Assembly: GCF_015667585.1 (NCBI RefSeq)
Contig: NZ_JADPEG010000014.1
Span: 33,082-97,081, forward strand
Source: Clostridium sp. D33t1_170424_F3
GTDB lineage: Bacteria > Bacillota > Clostridia > Oscillospirales > Acutalibacteraceae
Length of the DNA stretch: 64,000 nt
Direction: 5' to 3'
The notes below the pieces were generated by a model. It did not search any database. It was given only the letters and a program-made list of their open reading frames with translations, and had not been told where the DNA came from. Positions 26,597 through 36,900 of this stretch are shown piece after piece (positions within the stretch are counted from its first letter, which is position 1; each line of letters opens with the position of its first letter). The position numbers and the translations under genes were made by a program.

Positions 26597-29194
26597 ATGA
26601 AAGCAAGCAAAAAGAGGATCACCCTGTCCGGCATTTCCATTCTGCTGGTGCTGAGCCTGCTGGTGGGCGGAACCATGGCGTGGTTTACGGACACGGAGAA
26701 GGTGCACACCAATTTTGCGGCGGGTATTTTGGACATCACAGTTACCCCGGACAAGCCGGCCGGCGCGGAGCTGGACTTTAAGAACCTGCGCCCGCTGACC
26801 ATCGAGCAGTTCGACGCAGAACTGCAGGTCAATGAAGACGGCACCGTCTCCAACGTAAATCAGGAAGGTTTTTCAGACTACACGCCGGTGTATTTCCAGC
26901 CGGTAACCGTCCACAACGGCGGCACTTTGCCTGCGGTGATCAATTTTTCCATGCAGGACAGGGGTGCGATGACGGACGATGTCATCAATGTGGTGGACAA
27001 CGGCGCGGGCGGCGTCAAACAGGACGGCGTTTTAAAATGCAACGAAGCGCCCTATATCCTGAAAGAAGTGCTCCAGATTTTCGTCTATGAAAACAAGGCG
27101 GCGGCAGGAGAAAAAGCAAACTGGACCCGTGTGGAGGGCGTCAATCTGAATGAGACGGCGAAGGATGAGCCGCAGGGCTACACCCTGCCGCATACCCTCG
27201 GCGCGGATGAGAGCGTGCAATATGTGATCGGCGGCTATCTGCCGCAGGATGCGCTCAACCAGTATCAGGCCAAGCACTTCCACGGCTGGTTTACCGTAAA
27301 TGCACATCAGGTGGACGACCCGGACGCGGGCGAGGTTACCCCGCCGGAAAAACCGGTGACAAAGGATGTCGAAGTCAGCTGGGAGACGGAGGACGGAACG
27401 CCGGTGGAGAGCGCCTATACGCACAAGGTGACCTTCTTTAACGGCGCAACGGAAGCAAAGCTTTTCCCGGATACGGCAAAGCTGAACAACCGCTATGAGC
27501 TGGTCACACCGGGCGATTCCCGCGACATCACGTTGGACAAAGAGGCCGGAACAGTGAATCCCGCGTCCGTTACTTTTACAGTGAAGCTGAAAGAGGGCGG
27601 CGGTACCGATCCGGACCCGGATAAAAATCCGGAGGCATATCAGGTCCTTGTCAAATTTGTTGACAGGGAAAACAAAGAGACGGTTTATACCACGAAAACC
27701 TACTCCGGCTTGGTGAAGGGAGCTTATCTTTTCAGGGCGGCAGATGCGGAAAGCGTGGCTGGCAATGTGTACGACGTAGCGGTTCCCGACGGATATGAAT
27801 ATGATCCTGCGGCGGCAGACCAGCAGGAACAAAACGTATCCATCCCGGTGGAGAACGGCCCGGCGGTCGTTACCTTCACGGTTAAGGTAAAGCAGGGCGG
27901 TACCGATCCGGACCCGGATAAAAATCCGGAGGCGTACCAGGTGCGCGTTGACTTTGTTGATAAAGAAAATACGGCAAACGTATTGACAACAAAAGTCTAT
28001 TCCGGCTTAGCAAAAGGAACATATCTCTTCAAGGCGGCGGATGCGGAAGGGATGGAAGGGGCGACCTATTTGGTGGCAGTCCCGGACGGCTATGAATATG
28101 ATCCCGCGGCGGCAGATCAGCAGGGACAAAACGTATCCATCCCGGTGGAAAACGGCCCGGCGGTCGTTACCTTTACGGTGAAAACAAAGCAGGGCGGTAC
28201 CGATCCGGAAGAACCGGAAAACCCGGACTGCCCGGACCCGACTTACAAGCATGTGATTAAGACTGCGGCGGACTTTGATAACATCCGCAATCACCCGCAC
28301 TGTAACTTTGTACTCGCGGACGACATCGACCTGAGCGCGGATTTCCCGAACTGGACGCCGATCGGAGAGTTAAACAGAATTGACGATCCCTGGAATGGGA
28401 CAAGTTATGAACCGAGCGAAAACGTCTTTACCGGTGATCTGAACGGAAATGGGAAGAGCATTACGGGGATGAATGTGGGAACGCTGAAGAGCTTTAACGG
28501 CCTGTTCCGGTATTCCTCCGGTGCCATTCACGATCTGAAATTGGATGGCACGGTCAACGCGCACAGCAATTCCGGACTGCTGGTGGGCTGGAATCAGGGC
28601 AAAATTGAAAACTGTTCCACCAGCGGCAATATTACGGCAGGCGACCGGACAGCGAATATCTGGGAAGTCGGCGGCATTGTCGGTTGGAACGACACCAACG
28701 GAACCATCAGCGGTTCCTCCTCTTCTGCAAATGTAACGGGCAATCCGTATTATATGGGCTATCAGGCGTCTTCGCATTACTATTATGGCGGCCTTACCGG
28801 AAGTAACAACGGTACGCTGATCAACAGCTATTCCACCGGTACGGTTAAGGGCTCCAGAGCGGGCGGCCTGTGCGGCTACAACTCAGGAAATATTTCCTAT
28901 TGCTATACCACAAGCAAGGTATATGCGCTGATTGACAGCTATGGAAATACGGATACCTGGACGCACCCGACAGTCGGCCAGATGGATGGAGGCTCGATCA
29001 CGGTCAATACGATTTTCTTCCAGAAGGGCAACCTGTACCGCAACAACCAGGTTTACACCGGCTGGGATACCGACAAGTACCGCGGCCTGGGCAAGACTGC
29101 GGAAGAAATGCAGACCGTCGCGACCTATACGGATGCCGGTTGGAGCGGCTCCATCTGGAACATTGCGGACGGCAGTTACCCGACGCTGAAATAA
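26597..29194 (+). CDS. SipW-type signal surface protein with TasA/CalY-like domain, beta-repeats and GLUG region
   Basis: 865 residues. The N-terminus ITLSGISILLVLSLLVGG, then TMAWFTDTEKVHTNFAAGIL, is the SipW-dependent signal and opening of TasA/CalY-like matrix proteins; the domain runs to about residue 245. Next come an Ig-like module and two near-identical repeats of about 95 residues (each opens EAYQV and holds GYEYDPAAADQQ and VENGPAVVTFTV). The C-terminal 300 residues carry GLUG-type motifs (GGIVGWNDTNGTISGS; GGLTGSNNGTL), likely a right-handed beta-helix. Probably a biofilm matrix protein or adhesin. RBS is AGGAGG. No sipW gene lies in this window. Confidence 0.82.
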   Translation: MKASKKRITLSGISILLVLSLLVGGTMAWFTDTEKVHTNFAAGILDITVTPDKPAGAELDFKNLRPLTIEQFDAELQVNEDGTVSNVNQEGFSDYTPVYFQPVTVHNGGTLPAVINFSMQDRGAMTDDVINVVDNGAGGVKQDGVLKCNEAPYILKEVLQIFVYENKAAAGEKANWTRVEGVNLNETAKDEPQGYTLPHTLGADESVQYVIGGYLPQDALNQYQAKHFHGWFTVNAHQVDDPDAGEVTPPEKPVTKDVEVSWETEDGTPVESAYTHKVTFFNGATEAKLFPDTAKLNNRYELVTPGDSRDITLDKEAGTVNPASVTFTVKLKEGGGTDPDPDKNPEAYQVLVKFVDRENKETVYTTKTYSGLVKGAYLFRAADAESVAGNVYDVAVPDGYEYDPAAADQQEQNVSIPVENGPAVVTFTVKVKQGGTDPDPDKNPEAYQVRVDFVDKENTANVLTTKVYSGLAKGTYLFKAADAEGMEGATYLVAVPDGYEYDPAAADQQGQNVSIPVENGPAVVTFTVKTKQGGTDPEEPENPDCPDPTYKHVIKTAADFDNIRNHPHCNFVLADDIDLSADFPNWTPIGELNRIDDPWNGTSYEPSENVFTGDLNGNGKSITGMNVGTLKSFNGLFRYSSGAIHDLKLDGTVNAHSNSGLLVGWNQGKIENCSTSGNITAGDRTANIWEVGGIVGWNDTNGTISGSSSSANVTGNPYYMGYQASSHYYYGGLTGSNNGTLINSYSTGTVKGSRAGGLCGYNSGNISYCYTTSKVYALIDSYGNTDTWTHPTVGQMDGGSITVNTIFFQKGNLYRNNQVYTGWDTDKYRGLGKTAEEMQTVATYTDAGWSGSIWNIADGSYPTLK

Positions 29195-29231
29195 AGCAGT
29201 AAAAATCATAACAGAAGCAAAACAATCGGCA

Positions 29232-29269
29232 AGGACCGGTTCCCGCTGTCTTACGGGAACCGGTCCTTA
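29232..29269 (+). terminator. Terminator after surface-protein gene
   Basis: 15-bp perfect stem AAGGACCGGTTCCCG / CGGGAACCGGTCCTT, then ATTCTTT. Confidence 0.85.
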
Positions 29270-29355
29270 TTCTTTGCCGGAATACCTGCTGAAAACAACA
29301 AATAGGAAATATAGATATAATATATACAATAAGTATATCTAAATGAAAGCAAAAA

Positions 29356-29396
29356 GCCGCCCCCTGTCGGACTTTAACAATCCGGCAGGGGGCGGT
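29356..29396 (-). terminator. Terminator after the potassium channel gene
   Basis: CCGCCCCCTG / CAGGGGGCGG plus inner CGGA/TCCG, followed on the minus strand by CTTTTTGC. Confidence 0.85.
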
Positions 29397-29408
29397 TGGT
29401 ATTTTACA

Positions 29409-30791
29409 TTAACCGACGACGATCTTGCCCTCCGGCAAAACGGAACCCTTGTACCGCGCGCGTTTCATGGCGATGGCCAGCGCGAGGGAAATCGGCCCGA
29501 CGCGCCCGATAAACATGGTGAAGCAGACGGCCAGCTTCGACGCAAAGCTCAGATGCGGTGTGACGCCTGCGGTCAAACCCACTGTGCCGAAGGCGGAAGT
29601 CGCTTCAAATAACGCGTTGACCGCGCTGATCGGGTATGTGTTCAGGGAGAGGATCAACCCGGTGGTGCAGAGGACAACCAGCAGGCCCACGGTGACGATG
29701 GCGAGCGATTTGTAAACCGTGCTTTTATCGATGCGCCGGTGCTGGATGGTCGTGTCCTCGTTGCCGCGCATCACGCTGTACACTGTGGCCAGCAGTACGA
29801 CGAAGGTGGTCACCTTGATACCGCCGCCCGTACCGGCGGGCGCCGCGCCGATGAACATCAGGATAATGGTAAACAGCTTGGTGATATCGTGTTCGCCCGC
29901 AATATCGATGGAGGCGAAGCCCGCCGTCCGCGCGCTGGTGGACTGGAAGAACGATGCCAGAATCTTTTCTCCAACGTTCATGCTGTGCAGGGTGTTGTTC
30001 CACTCAAACAGCATGAATCCGATGGTGCCGATCACCAGCAGGATCAGCGTCATACGCAGGACGAGACTGGAGTGCAGGTTGAGGTGCAGCATGTTTTTCT
30101 TGTGAAATTTGGGGGACAGCTTGGCAAAGTAGATGTCGTTGATGACGATAAAGCCCAGGCCGCCCAGGATAATCAACAGCGCCACAGGGATGCAGACCAG
30201 CGGGTCCCCGGCGTAATTCATCAGGCTGGCGTCCGGCGTCTGAAAGCCGAGGATGTCAAAGCCCGCGTTGCAGTAGGCTGAAACGGCGATAAACAGAGAC
30301 AGCCAGACGCCGCGCATGCCGAACTGCGGTACAAAGCGCAGCATCAGCACCAGTGCGCCGATCAGCTCGCAGGAGATGGTGAAAGCGAGAATGATTTTGA
30401 CCAGCTGGTATACGTGCATGGTGTTCCCGGCGGTATTTTCACTGGCGAGCTGCAGCTCCCGCAGGCCCAGCTTCCGGCGGGCCAGCAGGGTAAAGCCGGT
30501 GGTGAAGGTCACGACGCCCAGGCCGCCGATCTGGATCAGGAACAGAATGACGATCTGTCCAAAGCCGTTCCAGTGCGTCCAGGTGTCGAAGGGGACAAGG
30601 CCCGTGACGCAGGTGGCGGAGGTGGCGGTGAACAACGCGTCCACGTAATGCGTCGCCTCGCCGCTGTGTGTGGCGAAAGGCGTCGCCAGCAGCGCGGAGC
30701 CGACCAAAATAATCAAAAGAAAGCTGGCGACAATCAGACGGACAGGGGCGGTGCTTTTGACACGCTTGAATAAAGACGGACCTTCCTGCAA
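29409..30791 (-). CDS. TrkH/KtrB-family potassium uptake channel subunit
   Basis: 460 residues, polytopic, with four pore-loop repeats whose filter motifs are visible: ATCVTG, AYCNAGF, ARTAGF and FGTVGL. The length and the compact N-terminus fit the KtrB branch, which works with a cytoplasmic KtrA gate. No ktrA lies here, so the partner must be elsewhere. The start is TTG 30791, seven bases after GAGGTGA; no ATG gives a complete first helix. It follows queT by 44 bases on the same strand and may share its riboswitch-controlled message. Confidence 0.9.
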   Translation of the reverse strand: MQEGPSLFKRVKSTAPVRLIVASFLLIILVGSALLATPFATHSGEATHYVDALFTATSATCVTGLVPFDTWTHWNGFGQIVILFLIQIGGLGVVTFTTGFTLLARRKLGLRELQLASENTAGNTMHVYQLVKIILAFTISCELIGALVLMLRFVPQFGMRGVWLSLFIAVSAYCNAGFDILGFQTPDASLMNYAGDPLVCIPVALLIILGGLGFIVINDIYFAKLSPKFHKKNMLHLNLHSSLVLRMTLILLVIGTIGFMLFEWNNTLHSMNVGEKILASFFQSTSARTAGFASIDIAGEHDITKLFTIILMFIGAAPAGTGGGIKVTTFVVLLATVYSVMRGNEDTTIQHRRIDKSTVYKSLAIVTVGLLVVLCTTGLILSLNTYPISAVNALFEATSAFGTVGLTAGVTPHLSFASKLAVCFTMFIGRVGPISLALAIAMKRARYKGSVLPEGKIVVG

Positions 30792-30835
30792 CTCAAATCA
30801 CCTCGGTTGTTAGTAAAGAAGCGCGTAAATCGAAA

Positions 30836-31381
30836 TCAGCGGCGCAGCGATGGGACCGGTTCCGTGGAAAGGTAGCGGATCAGGCCGGTGCGCTCCAGCA
30901 GGATCGCGAGCGGCAGGCCCAGCAGATAGCAGACCGCCAGTTCGCCCAGGCCGACGGAAAGCGCGGCGGCGGTAAAGCCGGACCACAGAAACCCGCCCGG
31001 GGTCAGAATTGCGATCTCCGCGCCGATGATGGCTGCGTTAAACAGCACCGGCGGCAGGGGCGCGAGCCAGGGGATATTTTTTATACGAACGTTCCGCAGC
31101 ATGCGGGTCCCCACGGCGGCCAGAAAACTGGCCAGTGTGCCGAAGATCATATCCGCCGCGCCGTATCCGCTGAAAATGTTGCTCAGCAGGCAGCCGAGCG
31201 TCAAACCGGGAATGGCGGCGGGTGTGAACAGGGGAAGGATGGTCAGCGCCTCCGAGAATCGGAACTGGACCGGGCCGTAGGCCAGGTTCAGCGCGGCGGC
31301 CATCAGGGTGAGCACGGTGTAGACGGCGGCGATCATGGCGCCCTGCGCCAGAAATACCGCACTGCGGGACTGTTTTCTCAT
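30836..31381 (-). CDS. queT: QueT-type queuosine precursor transporter
   Basis: 181 residues with five or six membrane segments. AVYTVLTLMAAALNLAYGPV and QFRFSEALTILPLFTPAAIPG are hallmark stretches of the QueT family, substrate-binding ECF components for preQ0/preQ1. The preQ1-I riboswitch directly in front independently supports the substrate. Start ATG 31381 follows GGAGGAATTCAAC. The energising ECF module must be supplied from elsewhere. Confidence 0.92.
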   Translation of the reverse strand: MRKQSRSAVFLAQGAMIAAVYTVLTLMAAALNLAYGPVQFRFSEALTILPLFTPAAIPGLTLGCLLSNIFSGYGAADMIFGTLASFLAAVGTRMLRNVRIKNIPWLAPLPPVLFNAAIIGAEIAILTPGGFLWSGFTAAALSVGLGELAVCYLLGLPLAILLERTGLIRYLSTEPVPSLRR

Positions 31382-31387
31382 GTTGAA

Positions 31388-31432
31388 TTCCTCCGTAGTT
31401 TTCTTTAAGGTCAGGAGCTTGCGACTGACCCC
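31388..31432 (-). promoter_or_regulatory. preQ1 class I riboswitch controlling queT
   Basis: Minus strand: stem P1 GGUCAG (31425-31430) with CUGACC (31409-31414), loop UCGCAAGCUC, then A-rich UUAAAGAAAACUACGG running into the Shine-Dalgarno GGAGG (31390-31394). This follows the preQ1-I plan known from Thermoanaerobacter (loop UCGCAGU, tail UUAACAAAACAAGG). The 3' strand of the pseudoknot overlaps the ribosome binding site, so translational shut-off by preQ1 is expected. Confidence 0.85.
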
Positions 31433-31641
31433 GCCTGAGCTGTAAGTAATATTTCAGGCAGTTCTCTTAATGTACTACAATTCATAGATAAAAGCAAGGT
31501 ATCCATTAAGATTTCATAAAGCCTCGGAGTGGGAGGTCGAAAAACGTCACAAATTTCTCTTAAAAGTAGTGATCTATCACTGAAGTGGAAGGTCTGGCTG
31601 TGCTATGATAGAATAAAATCACAATATGGGAGAGGTCACAG

Positions 31642-31881
31642 ATGATCTATCGACGGCTGCGGGATTTAAGAGAGGATCATGATTTAACACAAAACGAAAT
31701 AGCGAGCCTGCTGCATGTGGTGCAGTCAAGGTATTCAAATTATGAACGCGGCGTCTCCAATATGCCGTTGGACTGCTTGGTGTGTTTGGCTGACTTTTAC
31801 GGCGTCAGTACGGATTATTTACTGGGACGTACCAATATAAGCAAACCGTATCCTGTCACGAAACAGAGAAAAAACAATTGA
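31642..31881 (+). CDS. Small XRE-family helix-turn-helix regulator
   Basis: 79 residues, one HTH_3 domain: LRDLREDHDLTQNEIASLLHV, recognition helix SRYSNYERG, end FYGVSTDYLLGRT. Start ATG 31642 follows GGGAGAGG. An extended -10-like TGCTATGAT lies upstream. It is a clear paralogue of the gene at 56243-56473. Targets unknown. Confidence 0.88.
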   Translation: MIYRRLRDLREDHDLTQNEIASLLHVVQSRYSNYERGVSNMPLDCLVCLADFYGVSTDYLLGRTNISKPYPVTKQRKNN

Positions 31882-31989
31882 TAAAAACAGCCGGAGACAT
31901 AGCGTAATCGTATGAATCCGGCTGTGCAATATCTGTTTGTCTGTTTAGAATGAAATAATAATGGGGGTTTCGCCCGCTGCGGCAGGCGA

Positions 31990-32125
31990 CCAAAGGCGCC
32001 GCCTTTGGAATCTGCAATTTTTCGAGAAAAATTGAGGAAAGCTTTACATGAAGGAGCAAAACAGTCTTTGTCTTAATGGTGTAGGGTAAAACGTATTTCT
32101 CCGTTTCTGAAAAAGCGGCGATGCC
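31990..32125. repeat. Dispersed intergenic repeat, two copies
   Basis: One reverse copy (31990-32045, AAAGGCGCCGCCTTTG then a CAATTTTTCGAGAAAAATTG hairpin) and one forward copy (about 32067-32125, AAAACGTATTTCTCCGTTTC then AAAAAGCGGCG) of a family also found at 41866-42040 and 56701-56780. No transposase. Fills the gap between the XRE and CBS-domain genes. Confidence 0.5.
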
Positions 32126-32179
32126 TGTTTAGAACTTCGAGCGAGGCTTCAGCCTCCAGCGAGCGTCCTGACCGGAGGT

Positions 32180-33574
32180 CTATTCGTCGTCCTCTTCACC
32201 GGTCGGCTCCGGGACGTGCTTTTCGATCAGCAGCTTTGCGATGCGCCGGTCGTCCACCGCCATCACGGTCAGGGTCAGGCGGTCAAAGTCAATGCTTGGG
32301 TGCTCCTCCGGCTTGGGGATGCGGCCCAGCTGTTCCACCATAAAGCCCGCGATGGTATCGTAGTCGCCCTCCGGGATTTCCACGCCGACCAGGTCGGAGA
32401 TTTCGTCGATGGGCGTGGTGCCGTCGACGGTGAATTTGTTATCGCCCACCTGAAAGATTTCTTCTTCCTCGTGGTCGTATTCGTCCTGAATATTTCCCAC
32501 AATGGATTCCAAAAGGTCCTCCATCGTGATGATGCCCTCGGTGCCGCCGTATTCGTCCACGATAATGGCGATCTGCACCTTGCGCTCCGTCATCTCCGTA
32601 AAAAGCTGGCTGCATCGCTTGGTCTCCGGCACAAAATAGGCGGTGCGCATCAGGCTGGTAATCGGGGTGTCCTGCCGGGCCTCCTTGCCCACATACTGCA
32701 AAAGGTCCTTGACATAGACGATGCCCAAGATGGTGTCTAGGTCCTCGTGGTACACGGGGATGCGGGAGAAGCCCTCCTCGATGGAGAGGTTCACCACGTC
32801 CTGGATGGTGGCGGTATCCTCCACGGCGGAAACGTCGGTGCGGTGCGTCATCACCTCGTCGACGGTGGAATCGCTGAAGTCGAAGATATTGGAGATCATG
32901 TCCTTGGCGCTCTCGCCGATCACGCCCTTTTCCTCGCCCTGGTCCACCATCATCAGGATTTCCTCCTCGGTGACGGTCTGTTCATTCTGGTGGGGGTCAA
33001 AACCCATCAGGCGCAGCACCAGGTTGGTGGAATGCGTCAGGAACGAGATAAACGGATGGAACGCGGCGGAGACCCAGCGCAGGACCCCCACAAAGCGGAA
33101 CGCCAGCTTCTCCGCGCGTTGCATGGCGATCTTTTTGGGAACCAGCTCGCCGAAGATCAGCGAGAAATAGGAGAGTATCAGCGTGACCAGCACGGTGGAG
33201 ACGCCGGACAGCACGTCGTGGGGAATGGGCAGAAAAGAAAACAGGCCCGCCAGCTTTCCGGCAAAGGTCTGCGCAGCTGCGGCGGAGGTCAAAAAGCCCG
33301 CCAGCGTCACGCCGACCTGAATCGTGGCGAGGAAACGGCTGGAGTCCTTCGTCAGCTTCAAAATGCGTTTGGCCTTCTTGTTGCCCTCCTCCGCCATCTT
33401 CTTGACGCGGTTGTCGTTCAGCGTGATGACGGCGATCTCCGACGCGGCGAAAAACGCGTTGATCAGGATCAGCACGATCAGCAGGAGGATCGGAAGGAGG
33501 ACGCCGGAGCTTTCAGCCGTCTGTGCGGCCTGCGCCCCCATGGACAGTAGGTGGCCCGCGGGTTCGGGAGGCAT
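32180..33574 (-). CDS. HlyC/CorC (CNNM) family CBS-domain membrane protein
   Basis: 464 residues. DUF21 membrane domain about 15-200 (INAFFAASEIAVITLN; FGELVPKK), two CBS domains about 205-330 (VMTHRTDVSAVEDTATI; VPETKRCSQLFTEM ending VDEYGGTEGIITMEDLLE), and a C-terminal CorC_HlyC domain. The family is linked to divalent cation efflux or magnesium homeostasis. ATG 33574 is preferred, with AAAGGGG upstream; the frame extends 11 codons further without a site. It stands alone with its own promoter. Confidence 0.9.
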   Translation of the reverse strand: MPPEPAGHLLSMGAQAAQTAESSGVLLPILLLIVLILINAFFAASEIAVITLNDNRVKKMAEEGNKKAKRILKLTKDSSRFLATIQVGVTLAGFLTSAAAAQTFAGKLAGLFSFLPIPHDVLSGVSTVLVTLILSYFSLIFGELVPKKIAMQRAEKLAFRFVGVLRWVSAAFHPFISFLTHSTNLVLRLMGFDPHQNEQTVTEEEILMMVDQGEEKGVIGESAKDMISNIFDFSDSTVDEVMTHRTDVSAVEDTATIQDVVNLSIEEGFSRIPVYHEDLDTILGIVYVKDLLQYVGKEARQDTPITSLMRTAYFVPETKRCSQLFTEMTERKVQIAIIVDEYGGTEGIITMEDLLESIVGNIQDEYDHEEEEIFQVGDNKFTVDGTTPIDEISDLVGVEIPEGDYDTIAGFMVEQLGRIPKPEEHPSIDFDRLTLTVMAVDDRRIAKLLIEKHVPEPTGEEDDE

Positions 33575-33633
33575 AAATTTTCCCCTTTCGGCAGGAAAAA
33601 CCTGCATATTATAATGTTAGTATGGTAATTCTT

Positions 33634-33663
33634 ATTGTAGCCTATTCAGCCGCCGGCTGTCAA
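33634..33663 (-). promoter_or_regulatory. Promoter of CBS-domain membrane protein gene
   Basis: Minus strand TTGACA (33658-33663), 18 bp, TACAAT (33634-33639). Confidence 0.7.
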
Positions 33664-33859
33664 ACGGGCTGCGGGCGCGCGGGGCCGCAACGCGGCGCGC
33701 GGCGGCGAGGTTCGGGGGGCGCAGTACCGCAATCGGACGGAAACCGGCCCTGCGTGCCCCAAACGGGGGAATTCCGCCAAAAGCAGGAGGCGAAAGGAAT
33801 TTTCTGGAAGGGGCCCGCTTGTTTCTTCCGACTTTATCCATACAAATCCCGTTTTTTCC
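33664..33859. other. GC-rich intergenic stretch
   Basis: Very GC-rich (GCGCGC and GGGG runs near 33670-33720), no supported gene, between divergent promoters of the CBS protein and PFOR. Reading frames open on both strands look like chance. Confidence 0.4.
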
Positions 33860-33888
33860 TTTACATGCGCCATAAAAGATGCTAAAAT
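33860..33888 (+). promoter_or_regulatory. PFOR promoter
   Basis: TTTACA (33860-33865), 17 bp, TAAAAT (33883-33888). Confidence 0.65.
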
Positions 33889-33895
33889 TTAGATT

Positions 33896-33919
33896 GGTAC
33901 AGTGTGGGTGTATTGTACC
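33896..33919. promoter_or_regulatory. Inverted repeat at PFOR transcription start
   Basis: GGTACA (33896-33901) and TGTACC (33914-33919), 12 bases apart, right after the promoter. Position suits an operator or small leader hairpin. Regulator unknown. Confidence 0.4.
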
Positions 33920-33957
33920 GGAAGAAATACAATATCCTTAAAGGAGGAAAATATTAT

Positions 33958-36900
33958 ATGGCAAGACAGAGAAAAACCATGGATGGCAACACGGCTGCCG
34001 CGCACGTATCGTATGCGTTTACAGACGTTGCTGCTATCTACCCGATCACCCCGTCCTCTCCGATGGCAGATGAGACGGACAAGTATGCTGCAGTAGGCAG
34101 AAAGAACCTCTTTGGTAGAGAAGTACAGGTCACCGAGATGCAGTCCGAGGCAGGCGCGGCCGGTGCGGTGCACGGCGCTCTTTCCGCCGGCGCGCTGACC
34201 ACCACCTATACCGCTTCCCAGGGCCTTCTCCTGATGATCCCGAACATGTATAAGATCGCAGGCGAGTTTTTGCCGGGCGTCATCCATTGCTCCGCCCGTT
34301 CCCTCGCAACCCATGCGCTGAGCATCTTTGGCGATCACACCGATATCAACGCGTGCCGCCAGACCGGTTATGCGATGCTCTGCTCCAACAGCCCGCAGGA
34401 GGTCATGGACCTGGGCGCTGTAGCGCATCTTGCCGCTATCAAAGGCCGTGTGCCGTTCCTCCATTTCTTCGATGGTTTCCGTACATCCCACGAAGTTCAG
34501 AAGATTGAAACCTGGGACTATGAGGATCTGGCGGACATGCTGGACTGGGATGCGGTTGACGCATACCGCCGCCGTTCCCTGAACCCGGAGCATCCGGTTA
34601 CCCGCGGCACCGCGCAGAACGACGATACGTTCTTCCAGGCGAGCGAGGCCGGCAATAAGTTCTATGACGCGCTTCCGGCGATTGTTGTGGACTACATGAA
34701 CCAGGTCAACGCGAAGATCGGCACCGATTACAAGCCCTTCAACTACTATGGCGCGCCGGACGCGGACAAGGTCATCATCGCGATGGGCTCCGTCTGCGAG
34801 TGTGCGGAAGAAGTTGTGGACTACATGAACGCCGCCGGCGAAAAGGTCGGTATGGTCAAAGTTCACCTGTATCGCCCGTTTGTCGCGGATTATCTAATTG
34901 ACGCTCTGCCGGAGACGGTGAAGAGCATCTCCGTGCTTGACAGAACCAGAGAGCCGGGCTCCGTCGGCGAGCCGCTGTATCTGGATGTTCTGGCTGCCCT
35001 GAGCGGCACAAAGTTTGGCGGCGTGAAGGTTCTGACCGGCCGTTACGGCCTCGGTTCCAAGGACACCACCCCGGCGCACATCGTTTCCGTATTCCGCAAC
35101 ATGGAGAGCGATTCCCCGAAGAAGCGCTTCACCATCGGCATCGTGGACGACGTCACCAACCTGTCCCTGGAAGTCAAAGAGAATCCGGACACCACGCCGA
35201 AGGGCATCACCTCCTGTAAATTCTGGGGCCTTGGCGCGGACGGCACCGTCGGCGCGAACAAGAACTCCATCAAGATCATCGGCGACCACACCGACATGTA
35301 CGCACAGGGTTACTTCGCTTACGACTCCAAGAAGTCCGGCGGCCTGACGGTTTCCCACCTGCGTTTTGGCGATAAGCCGATTAAATCCACCTATTATGTC
35401 AGCAAGGCCGACTTTGTGGCCTGCCATAAGCCCTCCTATGTCGACGAGTACGACATGGTGCAGGACGTCAAGCCGGGCGGCAGCTTCCTGCTGAACTGCC
35501 TGTGGAGCGACGAAGAGCTGGACGAGCATCTGCCGGCCAGAATGAAGAAGTATATTGCGGAAAACAATATCAACTTCTACACCATCGACGGCGTGAAGCT
35601 GGGTAAGGAAATCGGACTGGGCAGCCGCATCAACACGATCCTGCAGTCCGCCTTCTTCAGCATTGCCAATATCATCCCGAAGGATGAGGCGATCCAGTAT
35701 ATGAAGGACGCCGCCACCAAGTCCTACAGCAAGAAGGGCGAAAAGATTGTCGCCATGAACCATGCGGCGATTGAGCGCGGCGCGACCGAGTATCACAAGG
35801 TCAACGTGCCGGAGTCCTGGAAGAACGCTGTGGACGCGGAGAAGGTTATCGCCGCGACCGAGGGCAATCCGGATACCGTCGCCTATGTGGACGGCTTCCT
35901 GAATCCCTGCAACAAATATAAGGGCAACGAGCTGCCGGTTTCCGCCTTTGTCAACCTGGGCATGGAAGACGGCACCGCGCCGAACGGCTCCTCTGCTTAT
36001 GAGAAGCGCTGCATCGCCATCGACGTTCCGAACTGGGTACCGGAAAACTGCATCCAGTGTAACTTCTGTTCCTATGTCTGCCCGCACGCGGTTATCCGCC
36101 CGATGGTCATGACAGAGGAAGAGGCGAAGAACGCGCCGGCCAGCCAGCAGTATAAGGACATGACCGGTATGCCGGGCATGAAGTTTGCAATCACGATCTC
36201 CGCGATGGACTGCACAGGCTGCGGTTCCTGCGCGCAGGTTTGCCCGGGCATGAAGGGCGAGAAGGCTCTCGTCATGAAGTCGATGGAATCCCAGCTGCCG
36301 AGCCAGGAAGGCTTCAACTACGGCCGCAAGCTGGCTCCGAAGCCGGAGGTCCTCGAGAAGTTCAAGGAGGCCACCGTCAAGGGCAGCCAGTTCAAGCAGC
36401 CGCTGCTTGAGTTCTCCGGCGCGTGCGCAGGCTGCGGCGAGACGCCGTACGCCAAGCTGGTCACCCAGCTCTTCGGCGACAGAATGTTCGTCGCCAATGC
36501 GACGGGCTGTTCCTCCATCTGGGGCGGTTCCGCACCGTCCACCCCGTACACCATGAACGAAAAGGGCCACGGCCCGGCATGGTCCAATTCCCTGTTTGAG
36601 GACAACGCGGAGTTCGGCCTCGGCATGACGCTGGCACAGAACGCGGTGCGCGGCAGACTGGCCGAGTATGTGGAGAAGATCGCTGCTTCCGAGCAGGCTT
36701 CCGCAGAGCTGAAGGACGCTTGCAAGACCTATCTGGATACCTTTGATAACAGCAGCACCAACCGCGCCGCCACCGACGCTCTGATTCCGGAGCTGGAGAA
36801 GGCTGCCGCGGCAGGCTGTGAGCTGTCCCAGAAGGCCCTGAAGGACAAAGATTTCCTCGCGAAGAAGTCCATGTGGATCTTCGGCGGCGACGGCTGGGCA

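Noticed and set aside
33622..33885. Frames in the GC-rich gap before PFOR
   Set aside because: Low-complexity GC sequence open in several frames, no start signals, and it contains two promoters.
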